Origin: Mortierella alpina
Lineage: Eukaryota; Mortierellomycota; Mortierellomycetes; Mortierellales; Mortierellaceae
DNA: 64,000 bases
Direction of reading: 5' to 3'
Assembly: GCA_029449245.1 (NCBI GenBank)
Contig: JANATF010000008.1
Coordinates: forward strand, 558,001-622,000
Shown: positions 46,914 to 59,523 of the stretch, piece by piece
How the letters are laid out: each line of letters opens with the position of its first letter
How positions within the stretch are numbered: the stretch's first letter is position 1
Notes under the pieces: model-generated
Told to the model about the DNA's origin: nothing
Databases searched by the model: none
The model's input: only the letters and a program-made list of their open reading frames with translations
Program-made: the position numbers and the translations under genes

Positions 46914-49739
46914 TTACCACAGATCGCATTTTTGGACTGGATTCATAGGCGAGCCCTTCTTGCACTTGAATGCCTCCGCAAACTCTACAGAGTTCTGTAC
47001 CGCGCCATTGATCCGCCACTTTGCTGGACTGTGTGGGTCGGTCCTCATTTGTCGAATCGCGGACTCCGGTCGCTGCTTACTGCACCATGGACGTGCGTAC
47101 GAGATGAAGAATAGCTGCTCAGGAGTCAAATCATCGAGCCCCGGCAGGCGATAATTCATGTACCTGTCAGCAATAAATGGAAACAAATTACGACACAGCA
47201 GAAGCGTCAAGGTTCTGTTTGCAGGCACTAGAACAGTTTGAGCATTCATATAGCCATAATTCTTACGCCTCGCCTTGCTCGTCAGCCTTGTATCGTGCGT
47301 GCCATGTTTTGAACGATTGTTTAAGCCCTCCGTTGTCCGCAATGTTCTCGCCAAGGGTGAGCTGGCCGTTAACATGATAGTCTTTGCCATCAGAGCCCCT
47401 GATCGTGAATGCCCCGTACTGCTTCACAAAGCAACCCGCCTTCGTACCAAAGGCTTCCTCAGTCGCATTGGACCACCACTACAGCATCCGAGGGTAAAAT
47501 GCAAACTGGTTGGATTAAACACGCAAAGAGAGCAAACTCAATACCTCCTACTGCGTTCCTTACGTTCATCATGCGTCCATTCGCATCGAATAGGTGCCCC
47601 CGGTTGTCAAAACCGTGCTGTTCCGATACCAAAAAAAAAGGACACACCCCTCAAAGTTAGTGAAGGATCATCCTGAGGCATATGGTAAGGCGGCAGAACA
47701 GCTCCTTACCGTGACCTCATGGCCTGCAACCACACCTATGCCTCCATAATTGATGTACTCGGGATTGTCCATATGAAAGAACGGCGGTTGCAGGATACCA
47801 GCAGGGAAAACAACTTGGTTCTCCGTAGGACTGTAGTATGCATTCACAGTCTGAGGCGCCATATGCATCTTCAGCTTATTCACAGGCTCACCCAGCTTCT
47901 TAAAGGTCTTTTCCGTACTCCAAAGGCTCTCGCGCATCTGGTTTCCAAAATAATCCCTTGGGTCGACTTGGTACCCTTGGTAGTATTCACTCAGGGACTC
48001 GGACGATGCGACATTCGGCGACTCGGTCGAGAACCCAATCAGTTGAATGATCGCCTTCATCTTGTCAACTGCCCCAGCAGCCGTCGTTTTGTCCAGCCAG
48101 TTCAGCTTGGGGAATGTTTCCAGATATGTCGACCTCAAGGACTCGATCATGTCATGCACCTGGTAGTGACTGTTGCCTTTGAACATCATCTCCACGAAAG
48201 GTTCACCGGCCATATCGCCTAGCTGCTCATTAATGACCGCTACGCAATGTTTCCAGCGGTCGGGGATAACGCTTGCAGAGACTCCAGATAGAGCCGCGTT
48301 GAGTTCGCGTAAGGGCTGGCGATACTGAGGCGCAAGATTACCCGATAAACTTCGGATCACTATCCAGATGAAAAAGTTCTGAAGTGTCTTGGCGCTGGTC
48401 TTCTGCAAAAGAGCCTCTAAATTCTGCTGGTAGGTCGGAGACGTCACGATGATGCGTGCTGGCGCGTTCGTGCCGGCCGGAAGGACGCTTTGCAGCAGCA
48501 GGTTCCAATCGATCGAGGGCGTCAGCGTCTTAATCTCTTCTACAGTCCGGGGGTTGTATGTCTTTACAGAGTCGTTGAGGTCATCCATGTCTGTGGATGC
48601 AGCAGCCAAGAGGGTTTCGAATGCAATCACATCCTTTGCGATGGCTGCCCACTTGGAAGGCACCTGCTCCTTGACCAACAGCGTGTCCATACCCATCGTC
48701 CTTTCCTCTCCCAGCACTATATCAAACATCTGCCCAATAGTCTTTTCATAGGTGGCCATGATCTTCGGATCCAGATAATACTCCTTGGAGGGCAACCCGG
48801 TGCCGCCTTCGTCCAGCTCGAGCACGTAGCTTTCTGGGTCCTTGGAATCCACCGACACCCCAAACGCATTGATAGATTCCATGCCCATCCTGTTGAAGCT
48901 TGCAAGAGTCATGGTCAACGCGATTGTGTCAATCGAGCCAGAGAGCACGCTTTCTGAGGTCCCAACAGCTTCCGATCCGCCCTGATGTATCGTTGACGGT
49001 GCATTTGGGCTGGAGTTATCCTCGACAGGGAACAACTCTCGCAATTTCTGGATCTCCTCCACGACCGGCTCACGTCCCAAGCTTGCAATCTGATCCTCAT
49101 CCATGCAACTCTCGTAGAGGTCCTGTAGCTTCTTCATGTTGCTCTCCCCAAACTTGTCCTGGATGCCCAGTTTAGACACGTCCATGCTGCTAGAGCCTAC
49201 AATTGAACGGATCACTCTCTGCGGTATGTGCCAGGACGTATCTAGATGAGTACTCTTTTATCACACTGACAACTTAAAGCGACCCGGTTCTCTGTCAACT
49301 TACGTCATTTTGTTCTTTGACAATATGAAAGTAGCCAAAGGACTCTTTATCGGGCGGGATCTCGGCTCTCTCCAAAAACCCACCGCCTAACAACAATGCC
49401 ACAAGTTTGTTAGTATAGGTGATCATAGCATTTCTGATCGGCAGTTGATATTGTGTACACTCACAGGTGTATTCACTGAAGTCCTCGCAGGGGTCCAGCT
49501 CCTTCTTCATGTCCTGCATGATGGCGGCCGCCGTTAAGACACACTGAGGCAACGTGCATATAGCCTATCATGTATTATATCTTCCTGGTTAGATTGAGAG
49601 AGGGCAGCTACCGCATATGATTCGTTCACACGACACAAAGCAACTGGATTAGTGCCTTGTTGTTGAGTGAATCTGTTGCCTGGGTCAACTCCACCGCTGC
49701 CCACAAAGCCAATATCCAGCTAATCCTGAGAGGCGCCAT
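46914..49739 (-). CDS. Secreted M13 zinc metallopeptidase
   Basis: Seven exons: 49739-49632, 49564-49465, 49386-49304, 49218-47710, 47617-47564, 47478-47267, 47163-46914 (771 residues). The signal peptide (about 1-22) indicates secretion. The family motifs are intact: ICTLPQC, DPCEDFSEYTC, VNAYYSPTENQVVFPAGILQPPFF, the zinc motif HEVTH (about 597-601), GENIADNGGLKQSF with the third ligand, PGLDDLTPEQLFF and the C-terminal CDLW. It should be an active neprilysin-like endopeptidase acting outside the cell. Exon lengths from the second exon onward match the other M13 copies in the window. Confidence 0.93.
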
Positions 49740-49938
49740 TGTTGTAGCTTGCTGTAACGGTCGGTCAATGGGCAGGCGGACAGTGAGAAATATAACGGAA
49801 GGAGAGACGAATAAACTCAACGGAAAAGGCCATGCATCACACTATGCCTTGAGCGTCCAAACATTCCCGTCTTGACCGAAAAATGCATTATACAATAGCG
49901 TGTGGACTTGCAGTACGTTGTGGATCCAGTTGGTGTGA

Positions 49939-50381
49939 ACCAAGACAACTTCAAGCTTCATCACCAGCATCCGGCGACGGCTCAGACAGCTCTGCACAGT
50001 GTCAAATTGCGTAGTCTCTCTCATATCGCATAAGGATCTCTGGTCCCCGCTCGTACTGGACCCCTGTAACCCAACTTGTCAAAACGCATAATCGCCCATA
50101 TTGCATACTTTTCAGGCGGTCCCGCCGGTATGCAATATGACAAGTTTGACTGTAAGCCTGAGTCGCCTTTCTCGTCGGCAGGTCGACGCTTCTGTCCTGG
50201 ATCGGCCGATCGAGTGTGTAGCTTCAACAATCCCAACAGCCACTACACCGCCATCGCGTCCGACTCGACCTTCACTGTCACCATCCTCGTCATCGTCCTC
50301 CTCACCTTGCTCATCGCCATCTTCGTCGCCACCATCACCATCCAATCCATTCTTCGTCGTTTTAGTTTGAAGATAAAGTGA
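49939..50381 (+). CDS. Possible cysteine-containing single-span membrane protein (5' end unresolved)
   Basis: An open frame (49939-50065), a typical 50-base intron (GTAACC to TTTTCAG) and a second exon (50116-50381) join in phase. They give a Cys-containing segment (SNCVV, LDPCGPAGMQYDKFDCKPE, RRFCPGS, VCSFNN), one clear membrane segment (about 23 residues of Val/Leu/Ile) and a short basic tail. The composition looks like a small type I surface protein, but I found no start codon or signal-peptide exon upstream. The fallback is an 84-residue frame from the ATG at 50130. No family is recognised. It is divergent from the M13 gene. Confidence 0.4.
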
Positions 50382-50791
50382 GAGAGAGAGATTAAGGGCT
50401 GACCGGATAGAACCTCGTCCGGTCCACCATCCTCCGCCATTCATCAACGACCCCAGCTTGTTTCTCCTCGACAGTTAGAACCCGGCAGAAAGTGGAGCGT
50501 GTAAAGACTCCACTTCTGCCCACTCTTGTCGTCTTTGGGATGAGAAGAAATCAAAGCATAACAAGGGGGTTTATCCCGCCGGAGAGGAATGACGATGTTT
50601 GCGAGGACGGCAGTCGACAGACAATGAGGTTACCGACTCATTAGCGCCCTTCCAAATATTAAGAAGTTCGCCTTGATATTTCACAAGGGTCTATATTATC
50701 CTTACTCGGTAGTCGAGGCATGAAGAACATGAAGGCATCCCGCCTTGGCGGTCTTTATGAATGAAATGGAATGAAGCACATACACAAGCCA

Positions 50792-52845
50792 CTACAATCC
50801 CCAGTTCTGCACACAATCCTGACCCGTGGCCCAGAGGCGATGATCGCCTGCAAATTTGAGGCAGCTCACAGGTCCAGCAACGTCCAGATCCCTAACTCTA
50901 TCTCCAGTGCTCAATGACCATAGAGAGACCTGCTGTTCGATATTATCCGCTGCCAAAAGGGTCTCGCTTTCGTTGATGTCAAAGGGAGTGCTGGAGAACT
51001 GGTCCTTGACAAATCCGCGAAAATCCAGAACCGACCTTGCCTGCGGTTGGGAGGCCGAGCCCTTTACAAAACGAGTGTCCCACATGCATATCTCTCCGTT
51101 CATGGCTGCCGTGACCAGATAATGATCCGAGACGCGTCGAATGCAATGCACAGACGCATTCTTGTGCCCGATACCAGGAAATAGTGCATTGGATTGCGCC
51201 TGTTTTTTGGATCTTGCATTCAACGCAAATGTAGAAGGCTGCAGGATATCAAAAATACGGACGGATCCGTTCCTGCATCCAGCGTAAACAATGTTCTGGC
51301 CTCCTAAAGGTTCAATGGCGAGCGAAAAGACATCGCTTCCTGTCCAAAGTGTGTCCGTGCCATGCGATCCTGACCTCCAATCCCGGATCACTATTGCCTT
51401 TTGATCTGCACCAATAGCCAGGTTGTTGTCTCCGTAAGCACTTGTCCAAAAACTAGATGACTTGGGCGACGGGGAGTGCTCAAATACCAAGGACAAGGAA
51501 TGTTGACCGAAGGAAAACCGCGTCGATTCTTCTTGCACTTTCTTGTGGATCTTCAGCACACCCGAGCGACCCATACTCCCGAGATACGTGGATCTACAAT
51601 CGATTTCAGTTTTTGAGGAAGATGCCCTTCTCACTTCATGCTACGTTGATTATCCATGGCCGTAACTTGAATAAACAATGGCGATCCTTACATCAAATAG
51701 TTATCGGGTGTCCTGTGGAAAGACGTCATCTCGGAAGATTCGCCAGTATTAAGTTGCATCCATTGATGGTGTCTATCCCATGGGTCATACGGAAGACGAT
51801 GCTGCCATAGCTCGCCTTGAATAGTGCCCAAATACAAGGATCCTTCGACAGAATCAACCTAGAAACAAATAGAGAGTGTATGAGAATCGGAGTGAAGAGT
51901 AAAGGGTGAGGAGCGAAAGAGTCATACGCGACTAAGAAGCGATATCTAATGCCATGTGTGAGGATACCTGTAGATGCTTGTAGTTCGCGCCATTTCCAGT
52001 GATTTTCGGCTCTAAATTGTTGTTCCTCTGCCATCGATTGACTAGCAACGCATGCATTTCGCTAGCGAACAAGTGTTTGACAGGTAGAGAGCCTCTGTTA
52101 GTTTGCAGTTATCATCACAAGTATCCGCGCTGCCGACTCTATCCCAATCCCCTGTGTTTGTACCAGAGTTGCCTTTGCGGTCTCCCTGCCTTCCCCAGCT
52201 GGCAATCCTGCAGGAACCAATCCAAGCGGCCATGGTGCGCTGTTCTGGAGGGGAATCTCAACCTAGTCCGTTTCTTGATGGGCTCCAAAACCGGCTATGG
52301 CGTATGCGACAAAGTAAATGGTCAGAAGGAACCATCGAATAGCAAGTTCACCAGACTTCTGACATTATCTCCTGTACCTTTAGCGCCAGTTTCTTACTGA
52401 TGCTTTGACGGCTGAATGGGTGCTGGTTCCCAAAAACGTGGTTCTCTGTGATCTTGAAGTACTTCTTCTTATCTGTATCGAAGTAGAAGCCAGGGATCTC
52501 CCTAATGGCTGGCTCTGGTGCGACGGCGGTTAAACTCTCAAGCAAAGTTGTTTCCCGTACCACCGGCCGAGAAGTTGATGCAGGATAGGATCGTGGACTG
52601 CCGCCATTTCTCTTATAGGAGGGCTGCTGTTGGCGGCTGTGACGAATTCCCTGATGGTTGCGCCGTCCATTATCGTGCGATTCCCAAGATCTCGTTGAGC
52701 CATTCGATCGGACATGGCTTTGCCTGTCGTCGTTGGTGGAAGCAGTTGTATGCTGAGCCCTTTGAGCGGCGCCAGCTTCAGCATTCCCTGCTGATTCCTG
52801 GCGGTGTTTCCAGTGTCTTTTCCTGTCAGATTGTTTGTCTGTCAT
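50792..52845 (-). CDS. DCAF4-like WD40-repeat protein
   Basis: Proposed exons: 52845-52378, 52294-52263, 52094-51968, 51858-51692, 51593-50792 (about 531 residues). The N-terminal part is disordered and basic, then comes REIPGFYFDTDKKKYFKI, matching the PGFYYD...YF motif of DCAF4/WDR21 proteins. The C-terminal half has WD repeats, for example ENIVYAGCRNGSVRIFD-like and LVTAAMNGEICMWD strands, ending in ATGQDCVQNWGL. DCAF4 proteins are substrate receptors of CUL4-DDB1 ubiquitin ligases; that role is inferred. The 32-base second exon and its neighbours are the least certain joins: several alternatives fail in phase, and this one works. Confidence 0.75.
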
Positions 52846-55046
52846 TCGGCTGTGAGAAAGCTGCCCTATGGGAGAAAGAGAAGTTTGAATGTGACAAAAA
52901 AAAGGCGCAAGCCCTCAAAAAGGTTTGTGTGACCTGGAAGAAAAAATATGATAGGACAAACAGAGTGAGAGAGGAATATGGAGCAAAGTCAAAGCAATGA
53001 ATGGAGCATGGTTATCCCATGCAAGTATCTTATTGTAGGCTCAGGAACTTTGAGCACATCTTCAACATACTGCCTGACCTGCAAAGCCTTTGTAACGTCA
53101 AGTGGGCAAAGCATTGGCCAGCTGCTTACGGCGCCTAACATCCCATGTGCAATTCGTGTGACTCTATCAGTGGACTTGAGGCTCTCCAAACATTCGCGAG
53201 AAGCCAAGAGTCTTGTCCATAACTTTATGCATCTGTAGTTGACTTTGGTTTCGGTTGAAGACGTCGCGCGCTGCTATTGCTCTTTGGCGACAAGACATCT
53301 TGAATATTCCAAGCACTCGCGCGCAGGAACAGCGCGACAGTGACAGTCTCTGACGCGAGAGAATCGGCGATTATAAACAAGCATACCGGCACAGTCCATT
53401 CCTATCTGACGCGCGCCATAGCGCTGTCAACGTGAGCGCGCGATAAAACTCGAAAATTGATCGCATTCTCTATAGATTTCACGCGTACTGTAAAGTGCAT
53501 CTTTGGTCATACAACGCGCTTTCATCCATCGATTGTCGAGTGCGTTGCTTAACAACAAACGCGTTTTGTCTGCACCCTGAGAAGCATCCTTACCAACGGG
53601 CTATTATTTTCTTTTTTTTATCATTTTGCAACTGATGGAGACCAAAGAGCTTTGGACGAGAACGTGTTTATCAAACCCTTCCAGCCTTTTGTTTATGCCC
53701 GCGGTTAGTTTTTTCAAGTAGCCTTGGAGACAGCGAAGGATTGAACGCAAGGAATGCGTAGCCTTGATGCTTGAAATTGCTCGACACTATCGGTTTTCAA
53801 TCCGCTACGTTCTTACCCCTGCGTGTAACGTCGATGTAGACCATGTCCATGCTGATTTCCGAGACGCAGTCAACAGAGAGCAAGATAGTCGAAAACACGG
53901 CGTAGGTTTGTATATGATTTGATTTATCGTCATGCGCGATGGAGCTTTGTTTGCGCCGGCGAGCTCGAATCCAAACAGATAAAGAAAACAGGGTTTTCAC
54001 GGAGCTCATTTGTCAACACGCGAAGAGTCGATTGAAAAATGCCTTGAGTGGCAGGGCCGGGAAGCTATTGCATTCCATCGAAGGACAACCGCCGGCACCC
54101 CGAAATCGACTTCAATTGCATGCGATGCATTGATTTCAAAAATGTTAAGTTCCCCCGCAATTTGTGAGCGGAGACATGCACGCATTTTGTGGGGGTCGGC
54201 CCTACCGCGCCGATGATAATTCCGACTTGACCAAGTCAAAAGGCACCTTCCTCCACTACTCCCCATTTGGTTCGGCAACTTGCCTGTTACCATTTTTTGC
54301 TCATGGGTCCTCTTCTCTCGCACTCCGTGCATAATCATGCTTGCTCTCTCATCACTTGATCAGATTGTGAACCTTGACGGGGACAGCTATACAATGTTTA
54401 TGCCGTTCGTCCTCCCCACACGGATGCAGCCTAACACATAAACACTTGCTAGCCTTGATTTCCGTGCAGAGAGCCTGTCTGCTCAATCAGGGCTATCGAG
54501 AAGCCAATCAATCCAACACAATGGGGCTGGTTTCCTTTTCCTTTCACGCCAGGAAGAAAGGGACATGGTTTGGTTGTACATCCTCGCTCGTACCATCCTC
54601 CTTGGGTGTGCATTCAGCGCGTCTCACTTTGATTAATTCTTAATAGCTGGGGTCTGCACATCCTACATGGGTTAGGCGTTCATCATGTCTCGGAACTCAG
54701 CTCATACCAAACAGATGATGGCATATCGCATATGTTATTGGATGTCGCATGACTTTGTGTTCCTAGGTCGACCAATATCAAGGGTCCTTTCTTTTTGTTG
54801 TTTTGTAGTAGTAATCGATATGATAGATCATGTCAGCCTTTCAGGCACAATGCACACGAGAGCAAACCAAAGAAAATGAATGCAAGGGCTTACGACAGGA
54901 CTGTAATTAACCGGTTCATAGTCCACAGTACGTGCCTGACTAAGGTCAACAAAAGCCAAGAGCAAGCACGGGGAATCCAATCATATAGCACGGATTACAT
55001 CTAACTTTGGTGATGCTGAAGGGAGCGCCATGTCACTTTGGTTCAT

Positions 55047-55131
55047 TGTAAGGGGTGATGTTACACAAACAGCAGATATCAAAGTCCTTGTAAGGGGTGA
55101 TGTTACACAAACAGCAGATATCAAAGTCCTT
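55047..55131 (+). repeat. 42-bp perfect tandem duplication
   Basis: Two adjacent copies (unit containing AAGGGGTGATGTTACACA) lie in intergenic sequence. Confidence 0.85.
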
Positions 55132-55911
55132 GAACGCGCGTTAGCAGTGTTTACAGCGCGCTCTGTCTTCCTACTTTTCAATACCACGGAGCTCTGATAA
55201 ACCAAAGGTACTTTATCCTGCAGCAAGCAAACCCCAGGACAAGAAATGAATCTATCTGGCTGACATGCAGGTAGAGGAAGACGAAAGGGGACCATGGTGA
55301 GAGAAATCAAGACACGAAAAAAGGCAAGGAAGTCTGAACGACCGGGTAATAATTACAGTCATATCGATGCAAGGAAAAGGCAACCGGTCAAGGAAGCAAA
55401 CTAAAAATATGAAGACAAACAAGAGAAACATCGGATCCATCGATGCGAGCACAAGTAGACCCACTCTGCATAATCAGTTTTCAATCAAGACCCCGTCTGG
55501 TTGTCTACGCCTTCTTTTCCCTCTCCAGTCGGACAGGGCTTGAGAATAGTACCTAGGCTGCCTTGCCCATAACGCCCAGTGCCTTGTTTTCCAGAGAATC
55601 CTTCTTTTCCTCTCATATAGTTTCGATTGCAAAAGGTAACGCGCTCGTTTTCTCCTCCAATTCCACATTCCACCTTTTGTTGTTTGTTATGTATGTGTAG
55701 TCACCTTCCCGACATCCCGTCAGAAGGCAACGCATTAATGCGATCGACCTGATCAAGCCGACTCAATGTGTATTCAACGGCCACTGTGACCGTACAGATC
55801 GAATATAGATCCTTCGTCTCTCATTTAAACATGCACTGAGTAGTGGAGCGTAGAGATACAATATGCCAGCCCTTTTGGTTTGTTGCCCATCCTCATGTTC
55901 AGAAATACTCC

Positions 55912-55919
55912 TATAAAAG
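55912..55919 (+). promoter_or_regulatory. TATA box of the chitinase gene
   Basis: TATAAAAG lies about 145 bases before the ATG, followed by a CT-rich leader. Confidence 0.6.
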
Positions 55920-56057
55920 CGTGCCTTTTCTGCCCCTCAGTATTTCACCCCCATCCTCATCCTCATCTCCTTCGCCTCATCCTCTTCTCATCTCTTGCCG
56001 CATCACCGCCTTTGCACATCAATCCCCTAATCCGCTCTCATATCTAAGCAAATCACC

Positions 56058-57848
56058 ATGAAAATTGCCACCCTCACTTTGGCCGCCGCCGTCGTTGCCG
56101 TGGCCTCTGCAGCGCCTCTCGAGAAGCGCGCTGCCGGCAACAATGTCGTCGTTGGTTACTGGGTCCCGTGGGGCGATGTCCCCGTCGCATCGCTCGACAT
56201 GACCAAGTACACCCACATCAATTAGTAAGTCACCAGCATCATCTGCACAGAGCGCTGTCAGGACAAGCTGAATCATCACGTTGTTGACACCGAACTTTTG
56301 CTTCTTTTTCTTTCTTCTGGCCAACCTACAGCGGCTTCGGAGTCACTGTCAAGAATAACCCTCAGCCCACTGATATCACCTTTGACCGCTATTACGATGG
56401 AACCAACATGCGTGCTCTTGTCAAGCGCGGTAACGAGTCTGGTGTTAAGATTTTGATGTCGATTGGTGGATGGACCGGATCCCAGACCTTCTCGAAGATC
56501 TCTGCTGACCCTGCTCTTCGTAAGACCTTCATCAACAATGCCATGGTCTTTGTCCGCAACAACACCCTCCCCGAGTATGAGACCACCCCTGATGGCTGGA
56601 ACATGCACGGTATTGATATTGACTGGGAGTACCCCGGTCGCGCTGGTGCTATCTGCAACATCTACGCTCCTGAGGACTCTGCCAACTACTTGATCCTTCT
56701 CAAGGAGTTGCGTGCCCAGATGGATCTTGAGTTCCCTAACGACCGCAAGCTTCTGACTGCCGCTGTCCGCGTTCAGCCCTTCGATGGCATTGACGGCAAG
56801 CCTCTTGGCGATGTCTCGGCTTATGCCAACTACTTTGACTGGGTTTGTACGTGATCATATTCTGTCTCTGACCCCTGTTCATTCATGCGCTTAAAAATAT
56901 GCAGTGATCACTCACAAAATGCATCGTGCAACTCCTTTTTTTCATATATTGTCCTCTCTAGCCATCATGGCGTACGACATTATGGGATCTTGGAGCAAGA
57001 CCACTGGCCCCAACGCTCCTTTCCAGAATGGCCCCTCTGATTTGGCCGATCCCTTCTCCTTTGTCCAGTCTATTGAAGCCTGGAAGAATGCCAAGTTCCC
57101 AGTCAACAAGTTGGTTATGGGAACTGCCTTCTACGGTCGCTCGGTCACCGCCACCGTCAACATGGACAGCCAGAACCCCATCACCATGTATGTCAGCAAG
57201 AAAGACGTCACCCCCAAGGGAGGCCCAGCCGACAGAAATGACGTTAACTTCTTCTGCAATGAAGGATCCGTCTACTCTGGTATGTGGAAGTGGAAGGAGA
57301 TCCGCGGCAGCATCTTGACTTCCAACCCCACCACCCCTGCCTCGGGCTGGAGCAGATACTGGGACGAGACTACCCAAACCCCCTGGTTGTTCCGTGCCTC
57401 GGATAGCACCTTCATCTCGTACGATGACATTCAGTCGTTGACGATCAAGGTCAACTACGCCAAGAATGCTGGTGTCAAGGGAGTCATGCTGTGGGACATG
57501 TCTTATGATTTCAATGCCGAGTTGATCAACGTCCTCCAGAACATCCACTGCACCTCCAACTGCCCCGTGGTTACCACCACCTCTGCCCCCGTCCGCACCA
57601 CGACCGTTGCTGCCACCTCGACCACCGGCGGTGTTGTCACCAAGACCACCTCGACTGCTCCCACCGCTACCTCCGGAACTGGACCGTGCGCCGGCGTTGC
57701 AGCCTGGAACAGCGCTACCGTCTATGCCAACCCTGGCACCAAGGTTACCTATAGCGGCCGTCTCTTTACTAACAAGTGGTGGACCCAGAACGAGACCCCC
57801 TCGACCTCCAACGTGGATGGTGTCTGGAAGGATGGCGGTGCCTGCTAA
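56058..57848 (+). CDS. Secreted GH18 chitinase with C-terminal chitin-binding module
   Basis: Exons 56058-56224, 56332-56846 and 56962-57848 give 522 residues. Signal peptide (about 1-18) with a following EKR processing site; a GH18 barrel (about 30-405) with VVVGYWVPWG, KILMSIGGW, GIDIDWEYPG, MAYDIMG and GVMLWDMSYD; a Thr/Ser-rich linker; and a CBM5/12-type module (about 470-522; AWNSATVYANPGTKVTYSG, NKWWTQNETP). The catalytic Glu and the two nearest Asp of DxxDxDxE are present, but the first Asp is His (HGIDIDWE). It should hydrolyse chitin outside the cell, in wall remodelling or feeding. Codon use is C-rich as in highly expressed genes. Confidence 0.95.
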
Positions 57849-58378
57849 ACGACTCGAGGACTAGTGAGCATTCTCTAACACACTCTCTTCCCCCCTCACT
57901 TTAAAAAGACAGCGGCATCTGGTTCCGCTTCCTATAATCTCTAAAGTATTATCCATGCATACCCATTTGCTGTGAATAAAAACACAAGTCTCGCTGGGCG
58001 AACTTGTGCAAAATATTCAAGTCCCAACTTGGCAAGTGGAGGTGTGTTGGTCGTGTTTTTCAGAAGGCGTCAATTGCTGCGAGAAGCGACAAAAAAGAAA
58101 AATGACACTCTAACTGACCTGTAAGGCGCGAAAAAAAACCCCCCACGATAAAGAACCTTTATCGGTAAAGAGCATTAACACTGCGATGTCCTCAAGCAAC
58201 AACCAAAGTCAACTCCAGATACACGAAATCTCGGACAAGATCTTTCGTTTCAAGCGAATGCTCGTATATATCTTGTCGCACCCATCCAAAGGAGCGAATG
58301 TCGACCTTACGAAAGCAGACACGATTTTTCTTCATCCCGCACTTGTATTATGAGCTATAGCATTGTCTGCCTCGCGAT
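57849..58378. other. Convergent 3' region
   Basis: Holds the 3' ends of the chitinase and the cysteine-rich gene; AATAAA at about 57976 can serve the chitinase. No gene is seen. Confidence 0.5.
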
Positions 58379-59523
58379 TTAAACGACAAGAATGACAGCC
58401 ACGGCCACTGCGACCACTACGGCTTTACTAGCACGATTAGCAGAGGCTGTTGAATTGCCAGCTCCACCGGGCGCGATGGTAGGTTCAGGGATCTCTGGTC
58501 CAGGGATCTCTGGGGGCACCTTGGGTGGGGGCGCGGGATTGGTGGATGGAGTAGGAGTAACAGGAACCTGAGAAGAGGCACGAGGAGGGTCAACTGGAGG
58601 TGGAGGTGGTGGAGGTGGCGGAGGTGAAGGAGGTGAAGGAGGAGGGGGAGGAGGAGGGGTGTCACCACCACCAATCGCGCTACACTTGTCGCCGGCAATG
58701 CAATAGTATCCACTGGGACAGCAGGTTTGGTCTGTAGGAAGCGAAAGGGGAGATTTAGTTTTGATATTATGGCAGTGCGGACCTCGATTTCAAGCTCAAA
58801 ACCGCACAAAAAACACGTACCACCGCAGTCAACCGGGTAGTTTGAAGGGCAAGCGCAGTTGCCTGAGGAATTGCATCCGTACTTGCAACACTTGTTGCCG
58901 CATCTGTAGAGGCCGTCGTTACATCCGCATTGTCCGTTGGAGAGGCATGCGTTGTACTAACGTGATGGTACAGGAATAGTATTGATGAGGGCCAGATAAC
59001 GCTGAACACAGTGGATCTTAACTTAGGCGGGCTAGGTCTACTTACAGGACAGCAGTACTTTTGGCCGCAGCCGTATGGCAGGTCGCGAGGACAGCACCCG
59101 TCAGGGGGGAAGCATAGTTCGTTGGTGGGGCAGCAGAAATTGCCACTAAGTTGAAAGACAAAGTGTCAGAACTATTCTCAATGTTGGCATTTTCATGAGC
59201 AAACACTCGCGACGCGCATCTTCGACCGGCTCTTACTTGCACAGGCCATAGCCTGGATTGCAGTAGTATCCGCGCTTATCTAACATCCCGAGACCCTGCG
59301 CTGAACCTGCAATCATTGGAGGTGTTGCCTGGACAGCTGAAAGGATCGAGTTTGGGTAAGGGCCTTCAGAGAGGCTGTTGAGTCCATCAAGGGCATCTTT
59401 GAAACCTCCATCTGCACCTCCGTTCGAGTATCTGTTAACGATATCTTGAGTGTGGACCAGCGCTGGTCCCAACAGAACTATGACGAAGGCGACCAGGAAC
59501 GCGATCTTTGCGAAGGAACGCAT
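58379..59523 (-). CDS. GPI-anchored cysteine-rich surface protein
   Basis: Exons 59523-59237, 59145-59046, 58956-58821 and 58731-58379 give 291 residues. A signal peptide (about 1-25) is followed by a KR site (about 82-83), then a Cys-rich region (about 86-185) with repeated Cys-Cys units (FCCP, GCCP, YCCP, KCCKYGC, TCCPSGYYC). A Pro-rich linker follows, including a run of Pro, and then a tail with NSTASAN and a hydrophobic C-terminus typical of GPI addition. The double-Cys spacing resembles granulin-like or chitin-binding modules; I cannot assign a family. The location next to a chitinase suggests a wall function, by inference only. Confidence 0.85.

Larger units (their letters stand above)
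52846..56057. other. Long intergenic region (3.2 kb)
   Basis: No gene is supported. It contains a 42-bp tandem duplication and, at its right end, the chitinase promoter. Several short frames exist, none with recognisable motifs. Confidence 0.4.

Noticed and set aside
53636-53722. Short frame starting METKELW
   Set aside because: It is only 28 codons long, with no convincing donor leading to another exon.
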